13,758 nucleotides of DNA from JBPRGG01 sp051418075. Lineage in GTDB: Bacteria > Bacteroidota > Bacteroidia > Cytophagales > Cyclobacteriaceae. The stretch spans positions 1 to 13,758 of the forward strand of contig JBPRGG010000169.1 in assembly GCA_051418075.1 (NCBI GenBank). The letters run 5' to 3'. A model generated the notes under the pieces. It did not search any database. It worked only from the letters and a program-made list of their open reading frames with translations, and was not told the DNA's origin. This document shows positions 1-6,970 of this stretch, piece by piece. The position numbers and the translations under genes are program-made. The number at the start of each line of letters is the position of its first letter. The first letter of the stretch is position 1.

Positions 1-395
1 ATTACGGCGGTGTGCCCAAAGCCATTGTTTCTGATAACCTGAAGACTGCTGTAAACAGGGCTAGTAAATATGAACCAATTATTAACCGCACATTTAAAGA
101 GTTTGCCCAACATAATAACTGTGTGATCAATCCTACCCGTACCTATTCCCCGCAGGATAAAGCTTTGGTGGAAAGTGCTGTAAACCTGGCTTATCAGCGC
201 ATCTATTATCCATTACGCAAAATGACATTTTTCTCATTAAGCGATTTAAACCGGGAGATAAAACGTCTGTTAGCAGATTACAATAACCTCTTACTACAAC
301 GCAAAGAAGCCAGCCGCAGGGAGTTGTTCCAATCAGTAGAAAGATCTTATCTTAATAAAAATTTAAAATTGTATTGTGGCTTGTCATTGTTATAG
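1..395 (+). pseudogene. IS21-family transposase (IstA), 3' fragment truncated at both ends
   Basis: The reading frame is open from the left edge of the window (it starts YGGVPKAIVSDN) to a TAG at 393-395. YGGVPKAI.SDNLKTAV, the block around TYSPQDKALVES and the following AYQRIYYPLR..TFFSL..LN match the C-terminal half of the DDE/rve catalytic core of IS21 IstA. The Asp of SDN and the Glu of VES would be the second and third acidic catalytic residues. IstA normally continues for well over 100 residues after RRELF. Here the similarity stops at about position 345 (RRELFQSVERSYL) and the last residues are unrelated, with no istB ATPase gene downstream. I therefore read it as a dead insertion-sequence remnant. 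The upstream half lies outside the window, so whether the N-terminus is intact cannot be told. Confidence 0.85.
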
Positions 396-492
396 CCAGC
401 ATGATTAATATCGTTTCTCATTTTCTTTAGTTCCTGAATAATCTTTATCAGTTGATTATAAATATTAATTAATATAATTCATAATTTAAAAC
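396..492. other. AT-rich spacer
   Basis: This short AT-rich stretch lies between the transposase remnant and the convergently oriented barrel pseudogene. I see no inverted repeat that could be an IS21 end and no terminator. Confidence 0.5.
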
Positions 493-1440
493 CTAATACT
501 CCCACCCTATCCGATATCTCAAATTCAGCGAAATCAAATTTAATTTCTGTTTATGGTTGGTCAAATCAGACAAGCCTCCGAACTCTGAGGAAGCTACATG
601 CTGCATTTCAATAGAAATATCCCATAAGCCAGCCTGTAAGCCTACACCCAAATTGGTACCAAAAAAACCGTAGTTGGCTTTGCTGCGCCAGATCTGATCT
701 TCTTCTACCAAGTCCATGATCAGATGCATTTGATTGGTACCTATATCCCCTGCTACATAGAAATTTCGCCAAAAAAGGTACTTTAATCCGATAAACAGGT
801 TGATGTTATACAACTTATTCCGCAATTGATAGAGATCTTCTGCTGAATGTATCTTTTGCCATTGTCCATAACTGATCCCGGTGTAAGCTTTTAGTTGATC
901 CAGGGGAAGGGTGGACTCCACCTGAAAATATAATTTAAATCCCTGTGATAATCCTAACCCCTCTCAAGTTTCCATCGGATTAGTAAACACATTATCTCCA
1001 ATGATCGGAGCATAACCTGCTCCCAACAAAAAAGTAAAGGATGGTTTAAATATGCTATAATCCGGCAGGATCACCTCTTTGGTTTTCCATTCAGACCGGA
1101 GCTTCTCTTCTGGTTTTTCCCGATCTGAAACCTCCTGTTTTGCTTGATCAGTTTCAATTTTAGGCTGTTCCAGTTGCTCCTTTCCATTTTTATCTTTAAC
1201 CCGAAAAGTTTCCTCATACCCATTGGCATAGATAATTCTGGCTATTTTGCCTTTTTCTACCTGGTATTCTTGCACTTGTTGCTGCTCCAGGTATTCGATC
1301 AGGATAAATGTTTCAGCTATTTCCTTCACCTTACCCTCAATAAAAGCACCATCCTTCAGTACCACCTTATCCAGGTTATCCTGGGCACTCACTAATAGAG
1401 ACATAAACATTAGAATTAAAAACAGGAAAGGCCTTGCCAT
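493..1440 (-). pseudogene. Outer-membrane beta-barrel protein interrupted by one in-frame TGA
   Basis: An ATG at 1440-1438 opens a protein with a clear signal peptide (MARPFLFLILMFMSLLVSAQ, cleavage before or after Q20). A small domain with the pattern VVLKDGAFIEGKVKEI...IARIIYANGYEE follows, often found at the N-terminus of secreted Bacteroidota proteins, then a charged linker. The frame stops at TGA 966-964, just after GAGYAPIIGDNVFTNPMET. Reading straight on in the same frame gives EGLGLSQGFKLYFQVES... and about 150 more residues of alternating beta-barrel pattern ending RYRIGWEY and a stop at 493-495. Total length is 316 codons with no frameshift, so one base change (for example TGG or CGA to TGA) explains the break. 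A GTG at 921-919 could start the second half but would lack a signal peptide. A 7-bp hairpin with one mismatch (1442-1459) sits just upstream of the ATG. The function of the original barrel is unknown. Confidence 0.8.
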
Positions 1441-1589
1441 ATTACACTTTTTAGTGCAAGGGTAATCAAGATGTACCTATTCCGAAATACTTAAAATTAG
1501 GTAGATTTAAGGAGTCTGAGCTTTAAATGGCTTTTCTAAAGGATGCCTATAAAGCGATAGATGATCAGGTTACCCTAAATCATCATAGG

Positions 1590-1605
1590 TTTCGTTTTTT
1601 TACAA
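1590..1605 (+). repeat. Direct repeat copy 1, TTTCGTTTTTTTACAA
   Basis: This copy matches 1876-1891 at 15 of 16 bases. In both copies a TTTG lies exactly 25 bases further on (1631-1634 and 1917-1920). In both, a short reading frame runs through the repeat as F-R-F-F-T and stops soon after. The repeat could flank an old insertion or mark two related gene ends. Confidence 0.5.
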
Positions 1606-1626
1606 GCTAATAAACAAATGAATATT

Positions 1627-1634
1627 TACATTTG
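1627..1634 (+). promoter_or_regulatory. Possible -7 box, TACATTTG
   Basis: This is a full match to the Bacteroidota primary-sigma -7 consensus TAnnTTTG. I see no TTG-type -33 box about 20 bases upstream and no recognised gene directly downstream, so it may be chance in AT-rich DNA. Confidence 0.25.
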
Positions 1635-1707
1635 AAATCGATGCTGGACATACCAAAGCCAACCATGATGACTCGTAGAAAATTAGGAATGAAATTTTCA
1701 GATAGTA

Positions 1708-1905
1708 ATGGAAGAAATACGACAAAGCAATATTCGATTCATTTTTCCTATCATATTTGCTTACGGAATGGCATGTCTTATTGCCTATATAAGCTTCAGG
1801 GTAAGTCCGGATTGGTGGGCATCTAACAGCTATAAACCGACACGGAAATGGAAAAGCTTTTTCATTAAAACTGAATTTCGCTTTTTTACAATACTCGTAA
1901 TATAA
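1708..1905 (+). CDS. Doubtful small membrane ORF, 65 aa
   Basis: The ATG lies just after an in-frame stop. Residues 10-31 (RFIFPIIFAYGMACLIAYISF) are hydrophobic enough for one membrane span. The rest (WWASNSYKPTRKWKSFF) is basic and aromatic, and the C-terminus runs through the second copy of the direct repeat. I do not recognise a family and there is no ribosome-binding site. It could equally be the broken N-terminus of a larger membrane protein or non-coding sequence. Confidence 0.2.
   Translation: MEEIRQSNIRFIFPIIFAYGMACLIAYISFRVSPDWWASNSYKPTRKWKSFFIKTEFRFFTILVI
1876..1891 (+). repeat. Direct repeat copy 2, TTTCGCTTTTTTACAA
   Basis: This is the partner of 1590-1605 with one mismatch. 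It lies about 50 bases upstream of the VOC fusion gene. Confidence 0.5.
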
Positions 1906-1912
1906 AGAGAAT

Positions 1913-1920
1913 CATATTTG
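1913..1920 (+). promoter_or_regulatory. Possible -7 box for the VOC fusion gene, CATATTTG
   Basis: Seven of eight positions match TAnnTTTG. It lies 23 bases upstream of the ATG at 1944, a normal distance for a short leader. No clear -33 element is visible. Confidence 0.3.
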
Positions 1921-1943
1921 CTCTAATCTAAAATGATGATTTC

Positions 1944-2870
1944 ATGATGAGGAACTTACTTGTTATTTTAGTTTTATGTGGCTCATTTACAAATATAATA
2001 GCACAAAATCTGATAATTGAAAAAATGGTTGGTACATGGGAGGGAAAAGGTAACTTGCAGGGAACTGAAGCAAGTTTTCAAATGAGCTGGGAAAAGGCTT
2101 TAGATGGAAAGTTCGTAAGGCTTTCTTTCGTAAGTAAACGAAAAATTGACAGTACCAGAAATGTTCTTTTTAAAGCTTCGGCTATGTATAAACCACAAGG
2201 AGAAAACTGGATAGGAACATGGTACGATTCACGAGGGATGGTATTACCTCTATTAGCTAAAATAACAGGCCTGGAACTTGTAGTAGTCTGGGGTGAAGAA
2301 CAATCTGAAAAAGGTCGTACCATTTATAGAATCATAAGCCCTAATGAAATGGAAGTTACTGATTTTGTATTGGTAAAAGATGAATATAAAAAATTTGCTG
2401 AAGCTAAATATAAAAAACTTAACTCCTATCAGGAACAACCACAGGTAACCGGAATAGGAGGAATCTTCTTTAAGAGTAGCAACGTAGCCCAAACAAGAGC
2501 ATGGTATCATGAAAAACTGGGTATCATTAACAGTAATCAGGGAGGAAGCTTTTTATGGCGGAAATATAACGACCAGGAAAACTATGGATTTACTGTATGG
2601 CATGCATTTGATCAGGCAGATGATTATTTTAAGGAATCTGCCAAAAACTTTATGGTCAACTACCGGGTCAATGACCTTAATGGCCTTCTCAAGAAGCTCA
2701 AAGAGCAAAATGTCAAAATTTCCGGTGAGATTGAGTCATACCCATTTGGCCGCTTCGCCTGGATCATTGATCCTGAAGGACAAAAAATTGAACTTTGGGA
2801 GCCGGCAGATCCGGAATTCCTGGAATTAATTAATGATAACGGAGAACAGGTCTATAACCTGTCCAATTAA
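1944..2870 (+). CDS. Secreted DUF1579-like domain fused to a VOC (glyoxalase-fold) domain, 308 aa
   Basis: Residues 1-21 form a signal peptide ending IIAQ. Residues about 26-158 look like a DUF1579/lipocalin-like barrel: MVGTWEGKG, then MSWEKALDGKFVRLSF, GTWYDSRGMVLPL, GRTIYRI.SPN.MEVTDFVL. Residues about 168-287 are a vicinal-oxygen-chelate domain: VTGIGGIFFKSSNVAQTRAWYHEKLGI, then FMVNYRVNDLNGLLKKL, FGRFAWIIDPEG and IELWEP. The Glu of IELWEP (E283) is the usual last metal ligand of the fold. The first-strand ligand position is Gly-rich rather than His, so classical glyoxalase activity is doubtful. Substrate is unknown and binding rather than catalysis is possible. The start is ATG 1944, because an earlier ATG at 1933 hits a stop at once. 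The stop is 7 nt before the DUF3052 gene, so they are probably co-transcribed. Confidence 0.85.
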   Translation: MMRNLLVILVLCGSFTNIIAQNLIIEKMVGTWEGKGNLQGTEASFQMSWEKALDGKFVRLSFVSKRKIDSTRNVLFKASAMYKPQGENWIGTWYDSRGMVLPLLAKITGLELVVVWGEEQSEKGRTIYRIISPNEMEVTDFVLVKDEYKKFAEAKYKKLNSYQEQPQVTGIGGIFFKSSNVAQTRAWYHEKLGIINSNQGGSFLWRKYNDQENYGFTVWHAFDQADDYFKESAKNFMVNYRVNDLNGLLKKLKEQNVKISGEIESYPFGRFAWIIDPEGQKIELWEPADPEFLELINDNGEQVYNLSN

Positions 2871-2877
2871 ACTACTT

Positions 2878-3309
2878 ATGGCTGGTTATTCGGGCACTCC
2901 TTTAGTAAAAAAACTTGGAATCAAAAGTGGGTTTGTAATTCAGATTATCAATGAACCACGCCATTATTTCGACCTTTTAGAAAATTTACCTGAAGAAATA
3001 ATTATATCAGAAAAGGCCGGGAGCGGGCATGATTTTATACATGTATTCACCAAAAGCAAACACGAATTAATTGATCTCTTACCTCAACTACGCAATAAGA
3101 TAAAGCCAAATGGGATTATCTGGATATCCTGGCCTAAAAAAGCTTCAGGAGTTGTTACTGATTTATCAGGTCATGAGGTCAGAACCATTGGTTTGTCAAA
3201 TAACCTTGTGGATATTAAAGTATGCGCTATTGATGAAACCTGGTCGGGTTTGAAATTTGTAATCCCGCGGCATTTACGAACGGATGAAAATTATCAGCCA
3301 TGGTCCTGA
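2878..3309 (+). CDS. DUF3052 family protein, 143 aa
   Basis: The start MAGYSGTPLVKKLGIK is the typical N-terminus of DUF3052 proteins, which fixes the start at ATG 2878 although the frame is open back to 2833 inside the preceding gene. Other family hallmarks are IIWISWPKKASGVVTDL and NLVDIKVCAIDETWSGLKFV. Length is normal for the family. No signal peptide or membrane span is visible, so it should be cytoplasmic. The family's function is not established. It follows the secreted DUF1579-VOC gene by 7 nt, probably as the second gene of one transcript. Confidence 0.9.
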   Translation: MAGYSGTPLVKKLGIKSGFVIQIINEPRHYFDLLENLPEEIIISEKAGSGHDFIHVFTKSKHELIDLLPQLRNKIKPNGIIWISWPKKASGVVTDLSGHEVRTIGLSNNLVDIKVCAIDETWSGLKFVIPRHLRTDENYQPWS

Positions 3310-3330
3310 TTCTGACATTTCAATTTTTTA

Positions 3331-3361
3331 TTGATTAAGCACTTGACTGATGCTTAATCAA
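3331..3361. terminator. Perfect 11-bp inverted repeat between convergent coding regions
   Basis: The arms TTGATTAAGCA (3331-3341) and TGCTTAATCAA (3351-3361) enclose a 9-nt loop. It lies 21 nt past the DUF3052 stop and overlaps the stop of the LRR relic on the other strand. Neither side has a clean T run directly after the stem, so a bidirectional terminator is plausible but not proven. Confidence 0.45.
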
Positions 3362-3872
3362 AATCTACTACCATTCAATCCTCTGGCTGGAGTTGAAAGT
3401 ATTATTTGCCTATCCAGGGTATCAAGATTTAATATTAAACTATCCTGAGGGGAATAATAAAAGCCAGCAGCCGAAATTTGGCTGATTTCCAGATCCTGGA
3501 AATCCAGGGCATTTGCTGAAACCCCAACATCTTCCAGCAGTTTAAGGGAGGAGGATCCGGTAAGCTGGTAAATGGTTGTCTCTCAAGCCCAAATTGGTGA
3601 GATTAACCATTAATGAAAATAATTATACTGACAAGCTTCCTGAGAACTGATTATGGCTTAACCATAGAACCTGCAGGTTGCTCAGATTGTCGATTCCTGC
3701 CGGAATTGTTCCCTCCAGTTGATTGCCTTTTAGCCAAAGGACCTGAAGATCACTTAAAAATGTCAATTCAACCGGTCTGCACCTGATTATTCAAATCTAA
3801 AAACCTGGTAAAATTTCATTCTGGTTAAATTTTGGTTTACTTTAGTAAATTAGGAAGCATGGCTATCAGCTC
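3358..3872 (-). pseudogene. Decayed leucine-rich-repeat protein gene, C-terminal part
   Basis: There is no intact gene here, but the minus strand reads as plant-type LRRs in pieces. About 3872-3840 gives ELIAMLPNLLK. Next come FNQNEILPGF and, in another frame, FLDLNNQVQTG. The frame 3781-3623 gives a clean pair of repeats (LSDLQVLWLKGNQLEGTIP, then AGIDNLSNLQVLWLSHNQF and SGSL) ending at a stop. Next is VNLTNLGLRDNHL, and after another shift, 3570-3358 gives SLKLLEDVGVSANALDFQDL...GFYYSPQDS...LDRQ and a TGA. The order and spacing are those of Bacteroidota LRR proteins, in which YSPQDS follows the last repeat. At least three frame changes and several stops mark it as dead. The N-terminal part, signal peptide and any sorting domain are missing, apparently lost on the side of the regulator gene. 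Confidence 0.8.
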
Positions 3873-3920
3873 TTAATCATCAAATTTTTAATGTAAAATT
3901 GAATAACTTCATAATTTCCC

Positions 3921-6548
3921 GTGCTGCTGACTAAATTTCATATACCTGTCCCCAATCAAAACCTGGTTTACCGGAATCACTTGTTCCATTTATTAAATGA
4001 AGGATTTCATCGCAAGCTAATCCTGATCTCAGCTCCGGCCGGTTACGGAAAATCCACCTTACTGAGCAGCTGGATCCATAAAAACCAAATATCGGCCGCC
4101 TGGTATTCGGCTGGAAGCAGGGACAATGACCCCAAAGATTTTATCACCTTAATCATCAATGCCATCCAGCTTAAATACCAGGAAGCAGGGATCATTTCAC
4201 TGGAAACTTTAAATTCTCCCCAGGATGCCAATCCGGACTATGTACTGGATCTTTTAATCAATGACCTTTTACAAATAGAAGAGCATGTTTTTTTGATCAT
4301 AGATGACTTTCACCTGATTGCTACAACTGAGGTCTGTCGGTTAGTAACCTACCTGCTGGATCATTTGCCTTTACATATCCACCTGACACTGGCTACCCGC
4401 TCTGATCCACCTGTTTCGTTGGCCCGTTTACGCAGCCAACAACAACTGGTGGAGATCAGGGCAGCAAACCTAAGCTTTACCGGATCTGATATCAATTACT
4501 TTTTTGATAAAAAGCTGAACATGCATCTGTCTGAAAATGATATTGATCTTCTGCGGAAGAAAACAGAAGGATGGATTGCCGGTATTCAGTTAACTGCCTT
4601 GTCTTTACAAGATAAGGAGGATGTGAGTGGCTATTTGCTGAAATTGGCTGGGGATAACCGGTATATCATGGACTATATGTTGGAAGAAGTGCTTGCTATG
4701 CAATCCGAAAAAGTTCATGAGTTTTTGCTTAAAACTTCTTCATTGGATCAATTCTGCGGATCGCTTTGCGATTATGTGCTGGGAAAATCTGATAGTCAGT
4801 CGGTCATTGAAAAGCTGGAAAAAGAAAACATGTTCCTGGTTCCTTTGGATGATTCACGCAGGTGGTTCAGATATCATCATCTTTTTTCGGATCTGCTTCA
4901 AATGCGGCTGAAGGTGCATTTCCAGGATCAATTATTGGCAGTGCACCAGAAGGCCAGTGAATGGTTTGAGCAAAACAACATGCTCAATGAAGCAATTGAT
5001 CACGCTTTGTTGGCCCATAGTTTTCAAAGAGCACTCGACCTGCTGGATATGGTATTAGATGATTACTGGCTTAATGGAAAAACCGGAGAGATTGTCAGGT
5101 TCGGTCAGTTGATTCCGCAGGACCAACTCCGGAAAAATAAAAGAGTCACCGTCTATTATGGTTGGGCCCTGGTCATCCTGGGAGAAACAGACAAAGCCTT
5201 GCTGGTATTAGAAGGCCTGGAAAAAATCGCAGATGATGACCCTGAAATATCAGGTAAATTATACATCACCTATAACTTATTGTTCACCTTTACCGGGGAT
5301 ACCCGAAGAGCTTTCCACTATTCTGATCTGGCTTTACAAAACCTGTCTCGATCAGATCTAAACTGGAATGTCTGGGCTTTTCTATCTCATGGTGAAGCCT
5401 GTCATTGCACCCTGGATGTGAATCAGGCCTTAAGCTCCTGGCACCAGGCCCTGGCTATCAGCCAACAACTTAATAATCATTTCTTAATTATTCTATGTTA
5501 TATTGAACTTGGTTATTCCTTTTTACTCAAAGGACGATTGAGGGATACCTATCAGCTTTGCCTGGAGCAGATCCAAGCGCTTAAAAGTCTACCTCCGGCC
5601 AAAGAAAAAAGCATGGAAATATTCAGTTCTATGTTCTATTGTATGGCCGGTTATGTGTTGGCTGAGTGGAATGAACCAGAAAAGGCCATCGAATTGGGAG
5701 AAACCGGATACCGGCTTTCCCGCAAAACCAGTAATATTTCATTTATTGGCTATTGTGACTGGCTTTTGGCCTGCACTTATATGAAATTGCTTGATTTTGA
5801 AAAAGCTGCCAGCCTGTTGGCAGAAATAGAACATGACCCCCGAATGACCCAGTTACTTACCGGCCTGGGCTATTCTTTATCTGTTAAAATTCAATTGCTT
5901 AAGCAACAGCCCAAACAAGCAGCCCTTCTATTAAAAAAAGAAAAACAACGTACGGATATAATCAATGAATATGAAACCGTAGCCGTAAAAACCGTCCTGG
6001 CCAGGCATTATGTGGATGATTACCATCCTGATAAAGCCTTAACTATCCTGCATGATCTGCAACTACTTACCCAAGAAAAAGATGTCAAGGAAATGCTATT
6101 GGAGATTTTATTGCTTTCGGCCAGGGCCTGTTTTAAAAAGCATGAAACTGAAAAATCCAATGAACTACTGCAGCAGGCGCTTTCAATAGGCCAAAATGAA
6201 GAATTTATTAGTACTTTTATTCATGAAGGAGAGGATATGGAACAAATGCTAAAATCATTTACCGGACAAAATAAAAATAAGGCTATTGCTTCATCTTACC
6301 TTAATAAACTGCTTGCTGCTTTTGGTGAAATAAAAAATGAAAACAACAGTCCTCTCGATCTATTAAGTCAACGAGAACTGGACACCCTGCAATTAATTGC
6401 TCAGGGAATGACCAATCAGGATGTGGCCGATCAATTATTTATTTCACTCAATACTGTTAAAACCCACCTGAAAAATATTTACCTCAAGTTGGAAATTAAT
6501 AAAAGGACGGATGCTGTGTCCAAAGCCAGGCAACTTGGCCTATTATAA
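3921..6548 (+). CDS. MalT-like STAND ATPase, LuxR-family transcriptional regulator, 875 aa
   Basis: Domain order is that of MalT-type large LuxR regulators. The N-terminal LLTKFHIPVPNQNLVYR...LLNEGFHRKL leads into a Walker A (APAGYGKST, residues 38-46), a Walker B (FLIIDDF, 124-130) and ATRSDPP (158-164) as sensor motif. The winged-helix and TPR-like helical middle spans about 250-800. A C-terminal LuxR HTH (814-875) contains LSQRELDTLQLIAQGMTN, then FISLNTVKTHLKNIYLKL. Such proteins bind ATP and an inducer in the cytoplasm, oligomerise and activate transcription; the inducer here is unknown. The length is normal for the family. The start is GTG 3921: an in-frame stop lies 6 nt upstream and family similarity begins at residue 2. 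There is no Shine-Dalgarno site. It is followed by a strong terminator and heads the block of same-strand genes, which makes them candidate targets. Confidence 0.93.
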   Translation: MLLTKFHIPVPNQNLVYRNHLFHLLNEGFHRKLILISAPAGYGKSTLLSSWIHKNQISAAWYSAGSRDNDPKDFITLIINAIQLKYQEAGIISLETLNSPQDANPDYVLDLLINDLLQIEEHVFLIIDDFHLIATTEVCRLVTYLLDHLPLHIHLTLATRSDPPVSLARLRSQQQLVEIRAANLSFTGSDINYFFDKKLNMHLSENDIDLLRKKTEGWIAGIQLTALSLQDKEDVSGYLLKLAGDNRYIMDYMLEEVLAMQSEKVHEFLLKTSSLDQFCGSLCDYVLGKSDSQSVIEKLEKENMFLVPLDDSRRWFRYHHLFSDLLQMRLKVHFQDQLLAVHQKASEWFEQNNMLNEAIDHALLAHSFQRALDLLDMVLDDYWLNGKTGEIVRFGQLIPQDQLRKNKRVTVYYGWALVILGETDKALLVLEGLEKIADDDPEISGKLYITYNLLFTFTGDTRRAFHYSDLALQNLSRSDLNWNVWAFLSHGEACHCTLDVNQALSSWHQALAISQQLNNHFLIILCYIELGYSFLLKGRLRDTYQLCLEQIQALKSLPPAKEKSMEIFSSMFYCMAGYVLAEWNEPEKAIELGETGYRLSRKTSNISFIGYCDWLLACTYMKLLDFEKAASLLAEIEHDPRMTQLLTGLGYSLSVKIQLLKQQPKQAALLLKKEKQRTDIINEYETVAVKTVLARHYVDDYHPDKALTILHDLQLLTQEKDVKEMLLEILLLSARACFKKHETEKSNELLQQALSIGQNEEFISTFIHEGEDMEQMLKSFTGQNKNKAIASSYLNKLLAAFGEIKNENNSPLDLLSQRELDTLQLIAQGMTNQDVADQLFISLNTVKTHLKNIYLKLEINKRTDAVSKARQLGLL

Positions 6549-6646
6549 TTTAATTGGATAAAAATCCTGATCCTACCTTCTTCTAACCAGGCCAGGCATA
6601 ATGACCCGATCTTCAAGGGTTTTTAAAATTTGTTTTCTTTATCCCG

Positions 6647-6686
6647 AAAAATCACCCGCATCAATCACCCGGCGGGTGATTTTTTT
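6647..6686 (+). terminator. Strong intrinsic terminator after the regulator gene
   Basis: The stem ATCACCCGC (6651-6659) with GCGGGTGAT (6672-6680), extended by A/T pairs, is followed by a run of seven T (6680-6686). The A run before the left arm means it could also work on the other strand. A second ATCACCC at 6664-6670 can pair with the same right arm, giving a shorter alternative hairpin. It lies about 100 nt past the stop, and that 100-nt stretch holds nothing I recognise. Confidence 0.88.
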
Positions 6687-6701
6687 ATAATGGGTGGCTG
6701 G

Positions 6702-6709
6702 TAATTTTG
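6702..6709 (+). promoter_or_regulatory. -7 box TAATTTTG upstream of the 67-aa gene
   Basis: This is a perfect TAnnTTTG, 25 nt before the ATG at 6735 and just downstream of the terminator, so the small gene and receptor gene probably form a separate transcript. No obvious -33 TTG lies at 19-21 nt, as might be expected if an activator such as the upstream LuxR protein helps. Confidence 0.4.
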
Positions 6710-6734
6710 ATCATCATTTAAAATACCAGAAGAT

Positions 6735-6938
6735 ATGAAAGGTACAACCATCATTGAAGTATCAGGCCACCTGGACAAAAAATGGGAATCGTTATTTGAT
6801 GATCTCAAGATCAGCTATCAAGGAGAAAACACCATCATATCGGTGATGATCCGGGATGAATCCAATTTGCATGGAATACTCAATCTGGTCAGAGATCTAA
6901 ACCTTAAACTTATTTCAATCAATCCCAAAAAACAGTAA
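6735..6938 (+). CDS. 67-aa protein of an unnamed family associated with MalT-like regulators
   Basis: The sequence carries VSGHLDKKWESLFDDLKISY near the N-terminus and NLHGILNLVRDLNLKLISIN near the C-terminus. From memory, short proteins with the pattern GHLD..W...F..L.I......T.......LhG.L..irDLgL.L.S. are common next to large MalT-like LuxR regulators in several phyla. I know no assigned function. The pattern would fit a small alpha/beta fold, perhaps ACT-like, but that is a guess. No signal peptide or membrane span is seen. It lies 32 nt before the receptor gene on the same strand and probably shares its transcript. Confidence 0.75.
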   Translation: MKGTTIIEVSGHLDKKWESLFDDLKISYQGENTIISVMIRDESNLHGILNLVRDLNLKLISINPKKQ

Positions 6939-6970
6939 AACCATTTACTCAACCTTAAAAACTAACTATC

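Larger units (their letters stand above)
1441..1943. other. 503-bp region without a convincing gene
   Basis: The region lies between two divergent genes. It holds a near-perfect 16-bp direct repeat (1590-1605 and 1876-1891), two -7-like boxes (1627-1634 and 1913-1920), and short ORFs that I do not recognise. One of these, at 1527-1610, encodes 27 residues. It may be decayed coding DNA, but I can assign no family. Confidence 0.5.

Noticed and set aside
493..921. Second half of the barrel gene as an independent gene from GTG 921
   Set aside because: The frame is continuous with the upstream signal-peptide half, and a barrel protein without export signal makes no sense.
1442..1459. Hairpin TTACACT-TTTT-AGTGCAA just upstream of the barrel pseudogene start
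   Set aside because: It has only 7 bp with one mismatch in AT-rich DNA. It may affect translation, but there is no support for a named element.
1144..1465. Plus-strand ORFs opposite the barrel pseudogene, and similar antisense ORFs within the receptor, regulator and VOC genes
   Set aside because: They are low-complexity or leucine-rich shadows of real coding frames, with no family resemblance.
1527..1610. 27-aa ORF MAFLKDAYKAIDDQ... with AGGAG 12 nt upstream
   Set aside because: It is very short, with no family recognised and poor spacing. I kept it only as part of the direct-repeat observation.
2833..2877. Longer N-terminus for the DUF3052 gene from ATG 2833
   Set aside because: It would overlap the preceding gene, and family proteins begin at MAGYSGTPL, which matches ATG 2878.
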